A stretch of DNA of 64,000 nucleotides from Thermoanaerobaculia bacterium (GCA_030429235.1 JAUIDB010000012.1:62001-126000); one strand, 5' to 3'; numbered from the stretch's first letter, positions 33,617-43,868 are shown. Notes: a model not told the origin generated them from the sequence alone. Made by a program: numbers and translations.

Positions 33617-34426
33617 TCAGGGCAGCAGTTCGATCTCGAAGAGTTGTGGCCAGTACTTGCCGGTGACCAGAAGTGTGTTTCGGTCGGGCCGGTAGGCGAT
33701 GCCGTTCAGAACATCGGTCTTGGCGCGTTCCTCGGGTGGCAAGAGGCCGGTGAGATCGACGACTCCGGTGACCTGCCCGTCGGCAGGATCGATCCGCAGC
33801 AAGACTTCCTGGTTCCAAACGTTGGCCCAGAGTACGCCGTCGACCCACTCCAACTCGTTGAGACCTTCGACAGCCTGACCCTCCCGTCGCACTTGAAGGA
33901 CCTCGAGAATCTCGAAGCTCTGGCGGTCCCGCACGATGAGGCTCGAGGAACCGTCGGTCTGGAGAAACCGCTCTCCGTCAAAGGCGAGACCCCAGCCTTC
34001 TCCATCGATGGTCCATCCCGGGTGGTTCTCGAAGTCGGGCAGAGACCAGCGGTAGACCACTCCCTCACGCCAGGTCAGTTGCACCAGTCGACCATCGGCC
34101 AGCACCAACCCTTCACCGAAGTGCGCCGGGTCGAGTGGCACCTCCCCTTCGACCAGCCCGCTCTCGATGTCCCAGACCCGAAGGGCCGAGCGCCCGTAGT
34201 TCCCCAGACTCTCGTACAGCCGATCGTCGTGCCATAGCAGCCCCTGGGTGAAGGACGATGGATCGTGCTCGTAGACTCCGACCATCTGCCAATCGAGCAC
34301 CTCGACCGTGCCGTCGGTCGAGGTGCCGCCCGGCGCCGTCGCACTCCCGCGCGCCCGTCCCACTACGACGAGCAGGAGGGCCACCGCCACGAGGGCGACG
34401 AGGGCAACAACGCCGGCGCTCCGCAC
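33617..34426 (-). CDS. glutaminyl-peptide cyclotransferase (glutamine cyclotransferase)
   Basis: GVYEHDPSSFTQGLLWHDDRLYESLGNYGRSALRVWDIESG...LNELEWVDGVLWANVWNQEVLLRIDPADGQV...VLNGIAYRPDRNTLLVTGKYWPQLFEI; GTG start near 34426. Confidence 0.92.
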   Translation of the reverse strand: MRSAGVVALVALVAVALLLVVVGRARGSATAPGGTSTDGTVEVLDWQMVGVYEHDPSSFTQGLLWHDDRLYESLGNYGRSALRVWDIESGLVEGEVPLDPAHFGEGLVLADGRLVQLTWREGVVYRWSLPDFENHPGWTIDGEGWGLAFDGERFLQTDGSSSLIVRDRQSFEILEVLQVRREGQAVEGLNELEWVDGVLWANVWNQEVLLRIDPADGQVTGVVDLTGLLPPEERAKTDVLNGIAYRPDRNTLLVTGKYWPQLFEIELLP

Positions 34427-34431
34427 CCTGA

Positions 34432-36393
34432 TCAGGCCTCCCGCTCGTGGACCAGGCGCCAAAAGTAGACCGCCAACAGCAGGAACGCGACCGTCGATGC
34501 CAGCCAAGTCAGCGACCCTGCCCAGCCGTAGCCGATCCCCTCCGGGGCGCGCTTGAGGAACACGGCGACGCCGGCGATGCCGACCCCGAGGAGCCCCTCG
34601 CCACCGACCAGACCCGACCCGAAGAGCACGCCCCGCTCGCGGCGATCGCTCGCCTCTTCCTCGGAGCTGGCTCGGCGCTCGGCCATCATCCGCATCAAAC
34701 CACCGAAGAAGATCGGCACCATGGTCGAGACCGGGAGATAGACCCCGACCGCGAAGGGCAGGCTCGGGATCTTCAGCAGTTCGCAGGCGATGGCGATTGC
34801 GGCTCCGATTCCGACCAGTGCCCAGGGCAGGTTCTGCTGCAGAACACCATCGATGACCAACTTCATCAGGGTCGCCTGCGGAGCCGGTAGGGTCTCGGTG
34901 CCGAATCCGTACGCATCGGCCAGGAAAATCACGGTGATACAGACGAAGATCGCCGAGGTCAGGACCCCCACGAGTTCACCGATCTGTTGCCGTTTGGGCG
35001 TGGCGCCGAGGAGAAAGCCGGTCTTGAGGTCCTGCGAGGTATCTCCCGCGATCGACGCCGAGATGGCGACCACACAGCCTATGGTCAAGGCGGCCGCTTT
35101 GCCCATGTCACCGACCCAACCGAGCAGCAGAAAGATGCTCGAGGACAGCAGGAGCGTCGCAATGGTCATACCGCTGACCGGATTCGAGGTCACTCCGACC
35201 AGACCCACGATCCGCGAGGAGACCGTCACGAAGAAGAAAGCACAGATGATGACCAGGATGGCCGCCACCGTGCGTTGCCCCGGTCCCTGGAGAACGTAGA
35301 AGACGTTCGGCACGAAGGCCATGACGCCAAAGAGCAGGAGCAGCCCGATCCCCAGGAACTTGAAGGGGAGGTCATCGTCGGTCCGCAGTACGTTCGTCGC
35401 CACGTGTCCGGCGCGCTTGCGGAGCTGCGCTGTGGCGATGCGGAAGCTCTCCAGCATGGTGGGAATGGACCGAATCAGCGTGATGATGCCGGCCGTCGCC
35501 ACCGCCCCGGCTCCGATGTAGCGGATGTAGCGATTCCACAGATCACCCGGCTCCATCTGCGCAATGGTCAACACCGTCTCGGGGTAGAAGGGCTCCGTCA
35601 GTCCCGCTCCCCAGAGGGCGATGCAGGGAATGATGACTAGAGACGCGAGCAGGCCGCCTCCGACCATGATGGTGGCGATCCGTGGCCCGAGGATGTACCC
35701 GACGCCGAACAGCGCGGCGGAGACCTTCGTAGAGAGTTCCGCCTTGGGGAGGAAGGGGATTTCGACGGTGATCTTGTTCTTGACCAGGTGGATGCCATCG
35801 ACCATCAGTTTGAACAGGGCGCCGACACCCAGTCCGAGGAAGACGTTCTTCGCCGAACGCCCCCCCACTTCGCTCGCCACCAGCACCTCGGCACACGCGG
35901 TGCCTTCCGGGTACGGCAGGTTGCCGTGCTCTCTGGCGATGAGGAAACGCCGCAGGGGCACCATGAACAACACTCCGAGCAGACCGCCGCAGAGACCCAG
36001 CAGGGTCATCGAGAGCAAGCTCGGCGGCATCCCCCAGAGGAAGAGCGCCGGCAAGGTGAAGATGACCCCACTGGCCACCGAACTCGACGCCGAGCCCACC
36101 GTCTGGGTTGCGTTCGCCTCCAGAATCGAGCTCTTCATGCCCATCCCCTTGAGGGCTTTGAAGGTGGCGACCGCCATGACGGCCACCGGGATCGAGGTGG
36201 AGATGGTCAGACCGGCGACCAGCCCCAGGTAGGCGTTGGCGGCCCCGAAGGCGATCCCGAAGAGGATGCCCAGCAGGATCGCCTTGCCGGTGAGTTCGGC
36301 CGGTGATTCGCTCGCCGGTACGAACGGCTCGTAGCTACCGCCCTCGGGAATCGGGGAGTACGCCCCTTCACTCAGTCCACGCTTCTCGCTCAT
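34432..36393 (-). CDS. OPT-family oligopeptide transporter
   Basis: LTGKAILLGILFGIAFGAANAYLGLVAGLTISTSIPVAVMAV...; many TM segments; PYPEGTACAEVLVA. Confidence 0.95.
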   Translation of the reverse strand: MSEKRGLSEGAYSPIPEGGSYEPFVPASESPAELTGKAILLGILFGIAFGAANAYLGLVAGLTISTSIPVAVMAVATFKALKGMGMKSSILEANATQTVGSASSSVASGVIFTLPALFLWGMPPSLLSMTLLGLCGGLLGVLFMVPLRRFLIAREHGNLPYPEGTACAEVLVASEVGGRSAKNVFLGLGVGALFKLMVDGIHLVKNKITVEIPFLPKAELSTKVSAALFGVGYILGPRIATIMVGGGLLASLVIIPCIALWGAGLTEPFYPETVLTIAQMEPGDLWNRYIRYIGAGAVATAGIITLIRSIPTMLESFRIATAQLRKRAGHVATNVLRTDDDLPFKFLGIGLLLLFGVMAFVPNVFYVLQGPGQRTVAAILVIICAFFFVTVSSRIVGLVGVTSNPVSGMTIATLLLSSSIFLLLGWVGDMGKAAALTIGCVVAISASIAGDTSQDLKTGFLLGATPKRQQIGELVGVLTSAIFVCITVIFLADAYGFGTETLPAPQATLMKLVIDGVLQQNLPWALVGIGAAIAIACELLKIPSLPFAVGVYLPVSTMVPIFFGGLMRMMAERRASSEEEASDRRERGVLFGSGLVGGEGLLGVGIAGVAVFLKRAPEGIGYGWAGSLTWLASTVAFLLLAVYFWRLVHEREA

Positions 36394-36446
36394 CTCGATC
36401 CTCTCTCGCTGTGTGGGGTCATCGCTTCCAGTTCCCTAACGGTCGT

Positions 36447-38963
36447 TCAGTTCCAGGAGCAGCCCTGCTCTTCGATCGGTGGTCCCTGCCACTCCCAACC
36501 GGAATCACCGATCGGGCTACCAGGAGGAAGGTCGAGGGCCGACGGGGTCAACGCTCGTGGCGCGCTCGGCGCCTCGAGCGCGGCCCGAAGGTCGTCGCGC
36601 AGGCTGCGCCGGTGCACCGCTCCAACCTTGTCTCCCGCGACGTCGAGTCTCTCTGCCAGGCTGGTGGCGAAACCCCGGACCCGGTACTGGACCTCGGGGC
36701 TGCCCTGGCCCTGCAGCAGGCGGATCAGACGATCCACCAGCACCCGTTGCGTAACCCTGGCGATCTCCTGCTGACGCCGTTCGAGCTTCGACTCGTCGGC
36801 GAGCGCGTGGTCGGCCACCCGCTGCAGCACGGCCTCGACGGACGGAGCCTCGGAGTTCCGGCGGTGGTGGTCGACCAGTCGGGCCAGGCGCTGCTCCTGG
36901 AGCACGAACGAGAAGACCAGATCGCTGGCCGAAGCGGCCGCGGCCAGCGGATCGAACAGCGGGTAGGTCCGGCCGTCGAACAGCTCCCGATGCCGCCAGT
37001 AGGTGAAGGGACGCGGAGCGAGCAGGGCGAGGAGTTCCTCCGGCAGGTCGAGGGCCCCCGGTTCCACCGCCGCGAGCAGCAGTTCGAGCGCCCGCCACTG
37101 CCGGCTGGCGTCCAAGGGTCGAGGGCCGCCCTGACCATCCCCGCGCAGGGAGTAGGAGTAGTCGACCCCGCCAAGTGCCCGAGCCGCAGCCTCGACCTGG
37201 AAGCGGTGGTAGAAGTAGATCGGAGCCAGAACCTCCTCGAGTTCGGCGAGGGGCCGCCCCGTCGCGACCCGGTCCGTGTCGAAGGCGGCCAGCGCACGTC
37301 GGCGCACCTCGAGGACATTCGCCAGTTCCTCGACCGGATCCACTCCGTTGTCCCAGAGATTGGCCAGCGGGTGGGCCGAACCCGGGGCGCGAGCATCGGC
37401 GTCCGACAGGAAGTGCAGGCCGTTCGCAATGCCCTCCTGCACGATTCCCGCGAGCTGCTCGGACTCATCGACTCCCGGCGGCATCTGGGAGTAGGCGTAA
37501 CGAACCGTGTGGTGGTCCCAGGACCCCACGCCCACTCCGTAGGCAGCGCTGACGTCCAGTCCGCCGGCCTCGTCGGCTCGGACCCACGGGGCTGGATAGT
37601 CCATCACCGACGCCCGGCCGTCGTAGGTGGAGGCCGCGAAGTTGTGGGCGAAGCCGAGGGTGTGACCAACCTCGTGAGCCGACAGCTGGCGGATCCGCGC
37701 CAGGGCCAGTTCGACCGGATCGGCGGCTCCACCGCCACCGGTGGCCTCGGCCCCCAACAGCCCTTCGAAGATCCGAATGTCCTGTCGCACCCTCAGCGAG
37801 CCGAGTGAAACGTGTCCCTTGAGCATCTCGCCGGTCCGCGGATCGACCACTCCTCCGCCGTAGGACCAGCCTCTCGTCGACCGGTGGACCCACTGAATGA
37901 CGTTGTACCGAACATCGAGAGGATGAGCGTCCGGAGGCAGCACCTCGACCCGGAACGCATCCTGAAAACCCGCCGCCTCGAAGGCGTCGGCCCACCAACT
38001 CGCCCCCTCGATCAGTGCACTTCGGATCGGTTCCGGAGCGCCGGAATCGACGTAGTAGACGATCGGTTCCACCACCGGTGAGCGGGCAGCGCTCGGATCC
38101 ACCTTTTCGAGCCGGTGGCGCACCAGCCACTGCTTCCGCATCGGCTCGTCGAGCGGCACCGCGTAGTCGAGAAAGTCGATACCGAACGAACCGGCCCGAG
38201 GGTCGAGCCGACGCGGCTCGTAGCCCGGTTCCGGCAGGGCCACGAAGGAGTGGTGCTGCACCAGGGTGATCGCCGACGCATCGGGGGCCGTCGAACGGAC
38301 GTGGCGCCCGGCGTCGCGGCCGGTGAAGGTCAAGATCGCTTCGAGCTCGAGGTTGCGGGGAAACGCCAACGAGCGATCGAAGTCGACGACACTGCGGTCC
38401 GCAGCCAGGCTGAAGCTGCCCTGATCGGTGGCCTGCAGCGTCGCTACCACCCCGTGGGCATCACGCACCAGGAACGAGGTGAAATCGATCACCGCACGGT
38501 CTCCCTCTTCGGCCTCGATGGTCCCGCTCCAGAGTACGGAGGTTGCAAACGAGTGCTCGACCGCCCGGGCTTCGTCCGGGTTGTCGGTGATCGCCCGGTA
38601 GGAGAGGTTGGGTTGCTCGATCAACAGCCGAGACCCGACCCGCCGAAAGCGAACCCACTTGGTCTCGCCGAGCTGCCCTCGGTCGAGGCCCACTGGATTG
38701 GATCCCAGACCGGTGAGCAGGCTCTCGGTGTACAGCAGCTCGAATGGAGCACCCTCCTGAAGAGGCGGCAGTTCCAGCCAGACCTTCCCCGCCTTGCGGT
38801 CGAGGTGTACCGTCAGCGGACCCTCCAGGCGCTCCGATCCGGCCAGCAGCCCGGCGACCGCTCCCGCGGCTGGAGCCTCGGTTCGTTTCTTCTTCGCGAC
38901 CGCACTCTGGCCCAGAAGGAAGGGAAGGATCAGGATCAGCAGACAGCGCAGTGGTTTCTTCAC
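36447..38963 (-). CDS. zinc-dependent metalloprotease (DUF5117/DUF4953-type, metzincin-like)
   Basis: HEVGHTLGFAHNFAAS zinc site and downstream ASVMDYP; DUF5117-like N-terminal beta region; GTG start at 38963. Confidence 0.9.
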   Translation of the reverse strand: MKKPLRCLLILILPFLLGQSAVAKKKRTEAPAAGAVAGLLAGSERLEGPLTVHLDRKAGKVWLELPPLQEGAPFELLYTESLLTGLGSNPVGLDRGQLGETKWVRFRRVGSRLLIEQPNLSYRAITDNPDEARAVEHSFATSVLWSGTIEAEEGDRAVIDFTSFLVRDAHGVVATLQATDQGSFSLAADRSVVDFDRSLAFPRNLELEAILTFTGRDAGRHVRSTAPDASAITLVQHHSFVALPEPGYEPRRLDPRAGSFGIDFLDYAVPLDEPMRKQWLVRHRLEKVDPSAARSPVVEPIVYYVDSGAPEPIRSALIEGASWWADAFEAAGFQDAFRVEVLPPDAHPLDVRYNVIQWVHRSTRGWSYGGGVVDPRTGEMLKGHVSLGSLRVRQDIRIFEGLLGAEATGGGGAADPVELALARIRQLSAHEVGHTLGFAHNFAASTYDGRASVMDYPAPWVRADEAGGLDVSAAYGVGVGSWDHHTVRYAYSQMPPGVDESEQLAGIVQEGIANGLHFLSDADARAPGSAHPLANLWDNGVDPVEELANVLEVRRRALAAFDTDRVATGRPLAELEEVLAPIYFYHRFQVEAAARALGGVDYSYSLRGDGQGGPRPLDASRQWRALELLLAAVEPGALDLPEELLALLAPRPFTYWRHRELFDGRTYPLFDPLAAAASASDLVFSFVLQEQRLARLVDHHRRNSEAPSVEAVLQRVADHALADESKLERRQQEIARVTQRVLVDRLIRLLQGQGSPEVQYRVRGFATSLAERLDVAGDKVGAVHRRSLRDDLRAALEAPSAPRALTPSALDLPPGSPIGDSGWEWQGPPIEEQGCSWN

Positions 38964-39004
38964 GATGGGGGTTCTCCTCGACGCTAGAAAGTAGCGGTTC
39001 TCAG

Positions 39005-41236
39005 TCATGGCGCGGGGCTGCGCTCTCGCACCGGGTCCGAGGCCAGGGGTTCAGCCAACCGCTCCAAGATCCGCAGTCGCTCGCGCAGCAGACGGAAGAC
39101 CCGCTCGTAGGCTTCGACGGCCCGACGCGCCGCCGGGGTGCTGCCCTCCTCGATCGCTTGCCGGAGCGGCGGCAGCAACCAGGGAGCGTAGCCGGTCTCG
39201 GGGTCGGGTGCTGCATACAGACTCTTGTACCAAGGGCGGTCTTCCAGGCCGGCGGCGTCGATCCAGAGGCGCTCGAGCGCCAGGACTTCCCAGCTCACCC
39301 CGTTGGCGGCGGCAGGGGTCAGTCGCCCCTCGGCCAGGGCTGCGAGAACCTCCCGGGCTCCGGGCTGGGCCTCGAGGGCATCGACCGCGGCCCGCAGCGC
39401 CCCGAAGTCCAAACGCAATCCCTTCTCCACCGCCCGCTCTTCGAGGTCTCGGAGGCGGCGGCGAAAATCCGAGGCGTAGCCCTTCGGGTCCAACGGGATG
39501 ACATCGGCGTTGCTCAGTCGGGCCGCCAAGAGAGCGACGATGCGGCTCAACATGAGAGCCCCGTCGTACGTGTCTCCGACCACCTTTCGATACCAGTCCA
39601 ACGTGTCGTAGTTGGTGTGGTAGGCACTGCCGTCGCTACCTCCCGCGTGCAACGACATGGACGGGATTCCCGCGTGAGTGTAAAAGGCCACGTGGTCGGA
39701 GCCGCCTCCGAGCGCTCCGAAGAGCTCCTCCGCTGCGTCCTCGAGCTCGACATCGAGAACGGAGCGACCCTGCGGGTCTCCCGGCTGATCGACCTCGTCC
39801 AGGACGTCGCGCAGCAGAGAACGCAAGGAGGGCGACACGGCGGCCGAGAAGTCGGTGCCCAGCGCCGCTCCGTCGAGGTTGATGTACGCGATCCCCCCCT
39901 GGGCCAGGGCCTCGAGATTGGCTTCCACCCACTCCGTAGAGCCGTGGATCCCGAGTTCTTCGGCTCCCCAGTTGGCAAACACCAGGGTCCGCTGGGTACG
40001 AATCCCCCGACGGGCCAGCTCCATGAAGGCACGCGCGACTTCGTAGACCACGATACTGCCGGCGTTGGGATCGCTGGCGCCGAAGGCCCAGGCATCGTGA
40101 TGGCTGCCGATGACCACCATCTGGTCGGGAAAGCGGGTGCCCGGCAGCGTCGCTACGACGTTCGCAGTCTGCACTTGACCCCGCGGCTGGTCGACGTGAA
40201 CCCGCACCAATAGCTCTGGTCCGCCGGTCAACCGGTAGGCGAAGGGCAGTCCACCCTGCCAGGGTCGCGGCACCGCCGGCCCGGTCATGCGCCCGAGGAT
40301 CTCCTCTGCCGAACCCCAGCTGATCGGCTGTACCGGGATCTCCGGAAACTCCAGCTCAGCGGGATCGAGCCGGGGCGCGGTCGGAGTGGCTTCGACTTCC
40401 GGAGTCAGCGGGTCGCCGGGATAGGGCAAGGTGAGGATCGACCCGCTCTGGATCGAGTCGCGATTCAGCCAACCGCCTTCGGGATAGGAGATCCCTCTCC
40501 CCCAGCCACTCTCCTCGGGGTCGGTGTAGAGCAGCAGCGCGGCGGCACCGAACCGCTCTGCGTTGTGCGCTTTGTAGCCACGGAAGATTTCCCCGTAGCG
40601 AGCGACCACGATGCGATCCTGCACCCGGATGCCCAACTGTTCGAGCCTCTCGAAATCCTCGATCCGTCCGAAATTGGCGTAGACCACCTGCCCCGAAACA
40701 TCACCGCTACCGCTGTATCCAGCCACAGCCGGCCGCAGGCTGGGGTGATCGCTGTAGCGATCCTGTTCGAGTGCCGGCTCCTGGAGCGGAAGAGACAGTC
40801 GTACCGGGGCCAGGATTTCTACCTCGGCCGCCTCGGGGGTTGGTAGGTAGAGCGACAGCTCTTGTTTGACGGTGGGCAACCCGAGCCGGCTGTACGAATC
40901 GAACAGCCACTCGATGACCTCACGATCACCCGGCGTACCGGAGGGATGGGGCGCACTCGAGAGCAGATCGTGGTGAGCGCGCAAGCTGGCGATGCGGGGG
41001 ATCGCAACCAGTGCTCCCTCCAACTGCCGCTGCGCCTCTCGCCGATCCGGCTGAAAATGGAACAGAGGGGAGGACTCCTGGGCCAGCAGCGGTACCCCCG
41101 CCACGATCGCGAGGATCGAGACCGACAGGGTGCGGGCCAGCGGCGAACGGCGGGTCAGAACGATGGGTTTCTCCAGTTCGGTTTTCGAGCGTCGCGGAGT
41201 GTACCACCCGGATCGAATCGGCTTGCCCAAGCCCAA
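39005..41236 (-). CDS. M28-family (glutamate carboxypeptidase II-like) peptidase, secreted; exact start uncertain
   Basis: GSHHDAWAFGASDPNAGSIVVYEVARAF, FANWGAEELGIHGSTEWVE, GGGSDHVAFYTHAGIPSMSL, YHTNYDTLDWY. Confidence 0.93.
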   Translation of the reverse strand: MGLGKPIRSGWYTPRRSKTELEKPIVLTRRSPLARTLSVSILAIVAGVPLLAQESSPLFHFQPDRREAQRQLEGALVAIPRIASLRAHHDLLSSAPHPSGTPGDREVIEWLFDSYSRLGLPTVKQELSLYLPTPEAAEVEILAPVRLSLPLQEPALEQDRYSDHPSLRPAVAGYSGSGDVSGQVVYANFGRIEDFERLEQLGIRVQDRIVVARYGEIFRGYKAHNAERFGAAALLLYTDPEESGWGRGISYPEGGWLNRDSIQSGSILTLPYPGDPLTPEVEATPTAPRLDPAELEFPEIPVQPISWGSAEEILGRMTGPAVPRPWQGGLPFAYRLTGGPELLVRVHVDQPRGQVQTANVVATLPGTRFPDQMVVIGSHHDAWAFGASDPNAGSIVVYEVARAFMELARRGIRTQRTLVFANWGAEELGIHGSTEWVEANLEALAQGGIAYINLDGAALGTDFSAAVSPSLRSLLRDVLDEVDQPGDPQGRSVLDVELEDAAEELFGALGGGSDHVAFYTHAGIPSMSLHAGGSDGSAYHTNYDTLDWYRKVVGDTYDGALMLSRIVALLAARLSNADVIPLDPKGYASDFRRRLRDLEERAVEKGLRLDFGALRAAVDALEAQPGAREVLAALAEGRLTPAAANGVSWEVLALERLWIDAAGLEDRPWYKSLYAAPDPETGYAPWLLPPLRQAIEEGSTPAARRAVEAYERVFRLLRERLRILERLAEPLASDPVRERSPAP

Positions 41237-41290
41237 CTCCCGACCGGCTTTAGGTCAATGCGGCGGTAGAGGGTAAACTCTTGGCAAGTC

Positions 41291-42589
41291 ATGGCTCCAC
41301 ACCAACCTTCGGCCGCCGAGAAGCCACCTGAAGTGGCTCGATCCCTGGCGCCGATGCGGTTGATCTCGCAGGTCACGGACCGGCTCGTCCAGACGCTCGA
41401 TTTCGACGAAGCGCTCCGAATCCTAATCGAAGGTGCCACGGAGCTGCTCGACGTAGCCCGAGCGTCGATCATGATTCTCGACCGGGAGACCAACGAGCTG
41501 ACGATCAAGGTCGGCAAAGGGCTCAGCGACGACGTCATCACCGACACCCGCATTCCGGTAGGCCAGGGCATCGCCGGCATGGTCGCAGCCACCGGGGAAC
41601 CGGTGGTCGTCCAGGATGTGCGCCGGTTGGAACAGTGGCAGGCCACCTCGGAAGAACAGGCGACCGAATACCGGGATTTCTCGGCGCTGTCCGTCCCGCT
41701 CGTCTTGCACGGCGAGGTCCGAGGGGTGATGAACTTCAACCACAAGCTCGACGGCAGCCCTCTCGGGGACCAGGATCTCGAGCTCGCCTTGCTGATCGCC
41801 AACCAGGCATCGGTGGCCCTCTACCTGGCCATGCTCCACCGTCAGTACCTGAAGAAGCAGGCGCTGGACTACGAGTTGAAGGTGGCACGCGACGTACAGC
41901 GGCGGATGCACCCTACGCAACCACCCCGCCTCGACGGCTTCCGGTTCGCCGCCGATTCACTGATGTGCCACGAGGTCGGTGGCGACTACTACGACTACGT
42001 GCAGTTGGCGGACGGGCGGCTGGGCATCGCCATCGGTGACGTCGCCGGACACGGCCTCGGCCCGGCCCTGCTCGTCACCGATGCCCGAGCCGCAATCCGG
42101 GGCGGTTGGCGTCGCGGAGACAGCCTCGAGAAGTTCCTCGCAGATCTGAACGAAGAGCTACGGCAAGAGACCAACCCCGAGCACTACATGACCATGCTAG
42201 TGGCCGAGCTGGATCCGGTCCACCGCCGGCTCGAACTCGCCACGGCAGGACACCACATGCCGATCGTCCTGCGCGATGGCCGCCCGCTCGACCTTCCCAA
42301 GGCGGGAGCCAACATCCCCCTCGGAATCCAGCCGGCGTACGAGTACGCTCGCGAGAAACCGATCGACCTTCAGCCGGGTGACCTCCTGCTCTTCTTCACC
42401 GATGGTCTCTGGGAGGCGACGGACGCCGCCGGTCATCGGTTCGGCAACGAGGGGATCACGCGGCATCTGCGTCGGCTCGCCCAGGAACCGCCGGCCACGA
42501 TCGTGCGCGGACTGTTGCAAGCAGTGCGTACTCACGCCGGCTACGATCTGACCGACGACTGCACGCTGATCATCGTCCAGGTGTCTTGA
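41291..42589 (+). CDS. GAF domain - SpoIIE/PP2C-type serine phosphatase
   Basis: GAF: LVQTLDFDEALRILIEGATELLDVARASIMILDRETNELTIKVGKGL; PP2C: GGDYYDYVQLADGRLGIAIGDVAGHGLGPALL, LFFTDGLWEATDAAGHRFGNEGI. Confidence 0.93.
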   Translation: MAPHQPSAAEKPPEVARSLAPMRLISQVTDRLVQTLDFDEALRILIEGATELLDVARASIMILDRETNELTIKVGKGLSDDVITDTRIPVGQGIAGMVAATGEPVVVQDVRRLEQWQATSEEQATEYRDFSALSVPLVLHGEVRGVMNFNHKLDGSPLGDQDLELALLIANQASVALYLAMLHRQYLKKQALDYELKVARDVQRRMHPTQPPRLDGFRFAADSLMCHEVGGDYYDYVQLADGRLGIAIGDVAGHGLGPALLVTDARAAIRGGWRRGDSLEKFLADLNEELRQETNPEHYMTMLVAELDPVHRRLELATAGHHMPIVLRDGRPLDLPKAGANIPLGIQPAYEYAREKPIDLQPGDLLLFFTDGLWEATDAAGHRFGNEGITRHLRRLAQEPPATIVRGLLQAVRTHAGYDLTDDCTLIIVQVS

Positions 42590-42720
42590 CGGACCAACCG
42601 AGCTCGGGGCGTCCCGCCCAGGAGGACGGGGTGTCCCTCAGATGGGACGGCTCGACGTCGCCATCGGCTCCTCGCCTCGAACGAGGCCGCAGCAACAGGG
42701 GTTCTCGGGGACTTCGCGCG

Positions 42721-42737
42721 TTGGCAAGGTCCTTGCT
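42721..42737 (+). promoter_or_regulatory. sigma-54 (-24/-12) type promoter TTGGCA-N6-TTGCT
   Basis: GG (42723-42724) and GC (42735-42736) separated by exactly 10 nt; start codon at 42795 with AGGAG in between. Confidence 0.65.
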
Positions 42738-42794
42738 CCAGGGTTGGGCGTGAGTGACTCGAGAACTACCCAGACCTCCAACAGGAGAGACTCC

Positions 42795-43868
42795 ATGATT
42801 CGTAGAGCGTTGATCGCCCTCGTCGGTTTGACCTGCCTCGGTGCCGCCGCAACCGCGGCCCAACCGGATCGATCGTTCGGCGATACCGTCGTCGTCAGCG
42901 AGGTCCTCCTCGACGTCCTGGTCACCGACAAAGAAGGCAACGTCGTGGTAGGCCTCGACGCCGATGACTTCGTGATCAAAGAGAACGGCAATCCCGTCGA
43001 CGTCACCCACGTCAGTTTCTACAGCACGCGGTACGCCCCCGACCACCTGACCGATGGTGCGGTACAGGAGATCCCGGCGAGTCGCTACTTCGTGCTCTAC
43101 TTTCACGATCAGCGGTTCGCTGCCGCCGGACACCACCAACTCCTGCGCCGCCAGCTCGACGCCGGACGCTACTCACGGCGCTGGGTCGAGAACGAGATGA
43201 AGGCGTCCGATTGGGTTGCCGTCGTCGGGTACGGCGCCAAGCTCCAGGTCCACCAGGACTTCACCCAGAACCGCGTCGACATCATGAAGGCTATCGAAGC
43301 CGCTTCGACCGGCAAGAACGCCAATCCCGACTGGCGCCGCGACGAGATTCCTCCCGGTCAGCCCTCGTTGCTGCGCTACCTCCCCGAGGGCAAGAAGCTC
43401 CGCAAAGAAACCAAGCGGATGTACGACGGGATCCGCCTGGTGGCCGAAGCCACGGGTCACATCGTGGGCCGCAAGAACCTGCTGCTCTTCTCGACTGGTT
43501 TCGGTGAGATCTCACCGGGAGGCTTGACCACGCGACCGGACGAGCGCTACTACCCGGACATGGAGCAGGCCCTGAACGACAACAACGTCGCGGTCTATCC
43601 CATCGATCTGACCCCGATCGGCACCGACCACTTACAGAGTGCCTTCCTCAACGTCCTCGCCTCCGACACCGGTGGCTACTACTACCAGAACTTCGTGAAC
43701 TTCGACACGCCACTCCGTCGGATCGCTGACGAGAACACCGGCTACTACCTGATCAGCTACCGAGCCGAACACCCGAGCGGCAAGGAGGGCTACCAGGAGA
43801 TCAAGGTCGAAACCCGACAAAAGGGCGTCAACGTCCGTTCGCAGAAGGGCTACCGCTACGGCACCTGA
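42795..43868 (+). CDS. VWFA-related domain protein (TIGR03436-like), secreted
   Basis: Signal MIRRALIALVGLTCLGAAATAAQ; LLDVLVTDKEGNVVVGLDADDFVIKENGNPVDVTHVSFY; C-term TGYYLISYRAEHPSGKEGYQEIKVETRQKGVNVRSQKGY. Confidence 0.9.
   Translation: MIRRALIALVGLTCLGAAATAAQPDRSFGDTVVVSEVLLDVLVTDKEGNVVVGLDADDFVIKENGNPVDVTHVSFYSTRYAPDHLTDGAVQEIPASRYFVLYFHDQRFAAAGHHQLLRRQLDAGRYSRRWVENEMKASDWVAVVGYGAKLQVHQDFTQNRVDIMKAIEAASTGKNANPDWRRDEIPPGQPSLLRYLPEGKKLRKETKRMYDGIRLVAEATGHIVGRKNLLLFSTGFGEISPGGLTTRPDERYYPDMEQALNDNNVAVYPIDLTPIGTDHLQSAFLNVLASDTGGYYYQNFVNFDTPLRRIADENTGYYLISYRAEHPSGKEGYQEIKVETRQKGVNVRSQKGYRYGT

Noticed and set aside
36303-37808. 501-aa ORF antisense to the zinc metalloprotease
   Set aside because: Shadow ORF; the opposite strand has the HExxHxxGxxH enzyme.
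38744-40213. 489-aa ORF antisense to the M28 peptidase
   Set aside because: Shadow ORF without recognisable motifs; the opposite strand has a complete peptidase.
41274-41300. TAAACT near the start of the SpoIIE phosphatase gene as a promoter, and TTGGCAAGTCATGGCT as a second sigma-54 site
   Set aside because: No -35 at proper spacing for the first; GG-GC spacing is 9, not 10, for the second.
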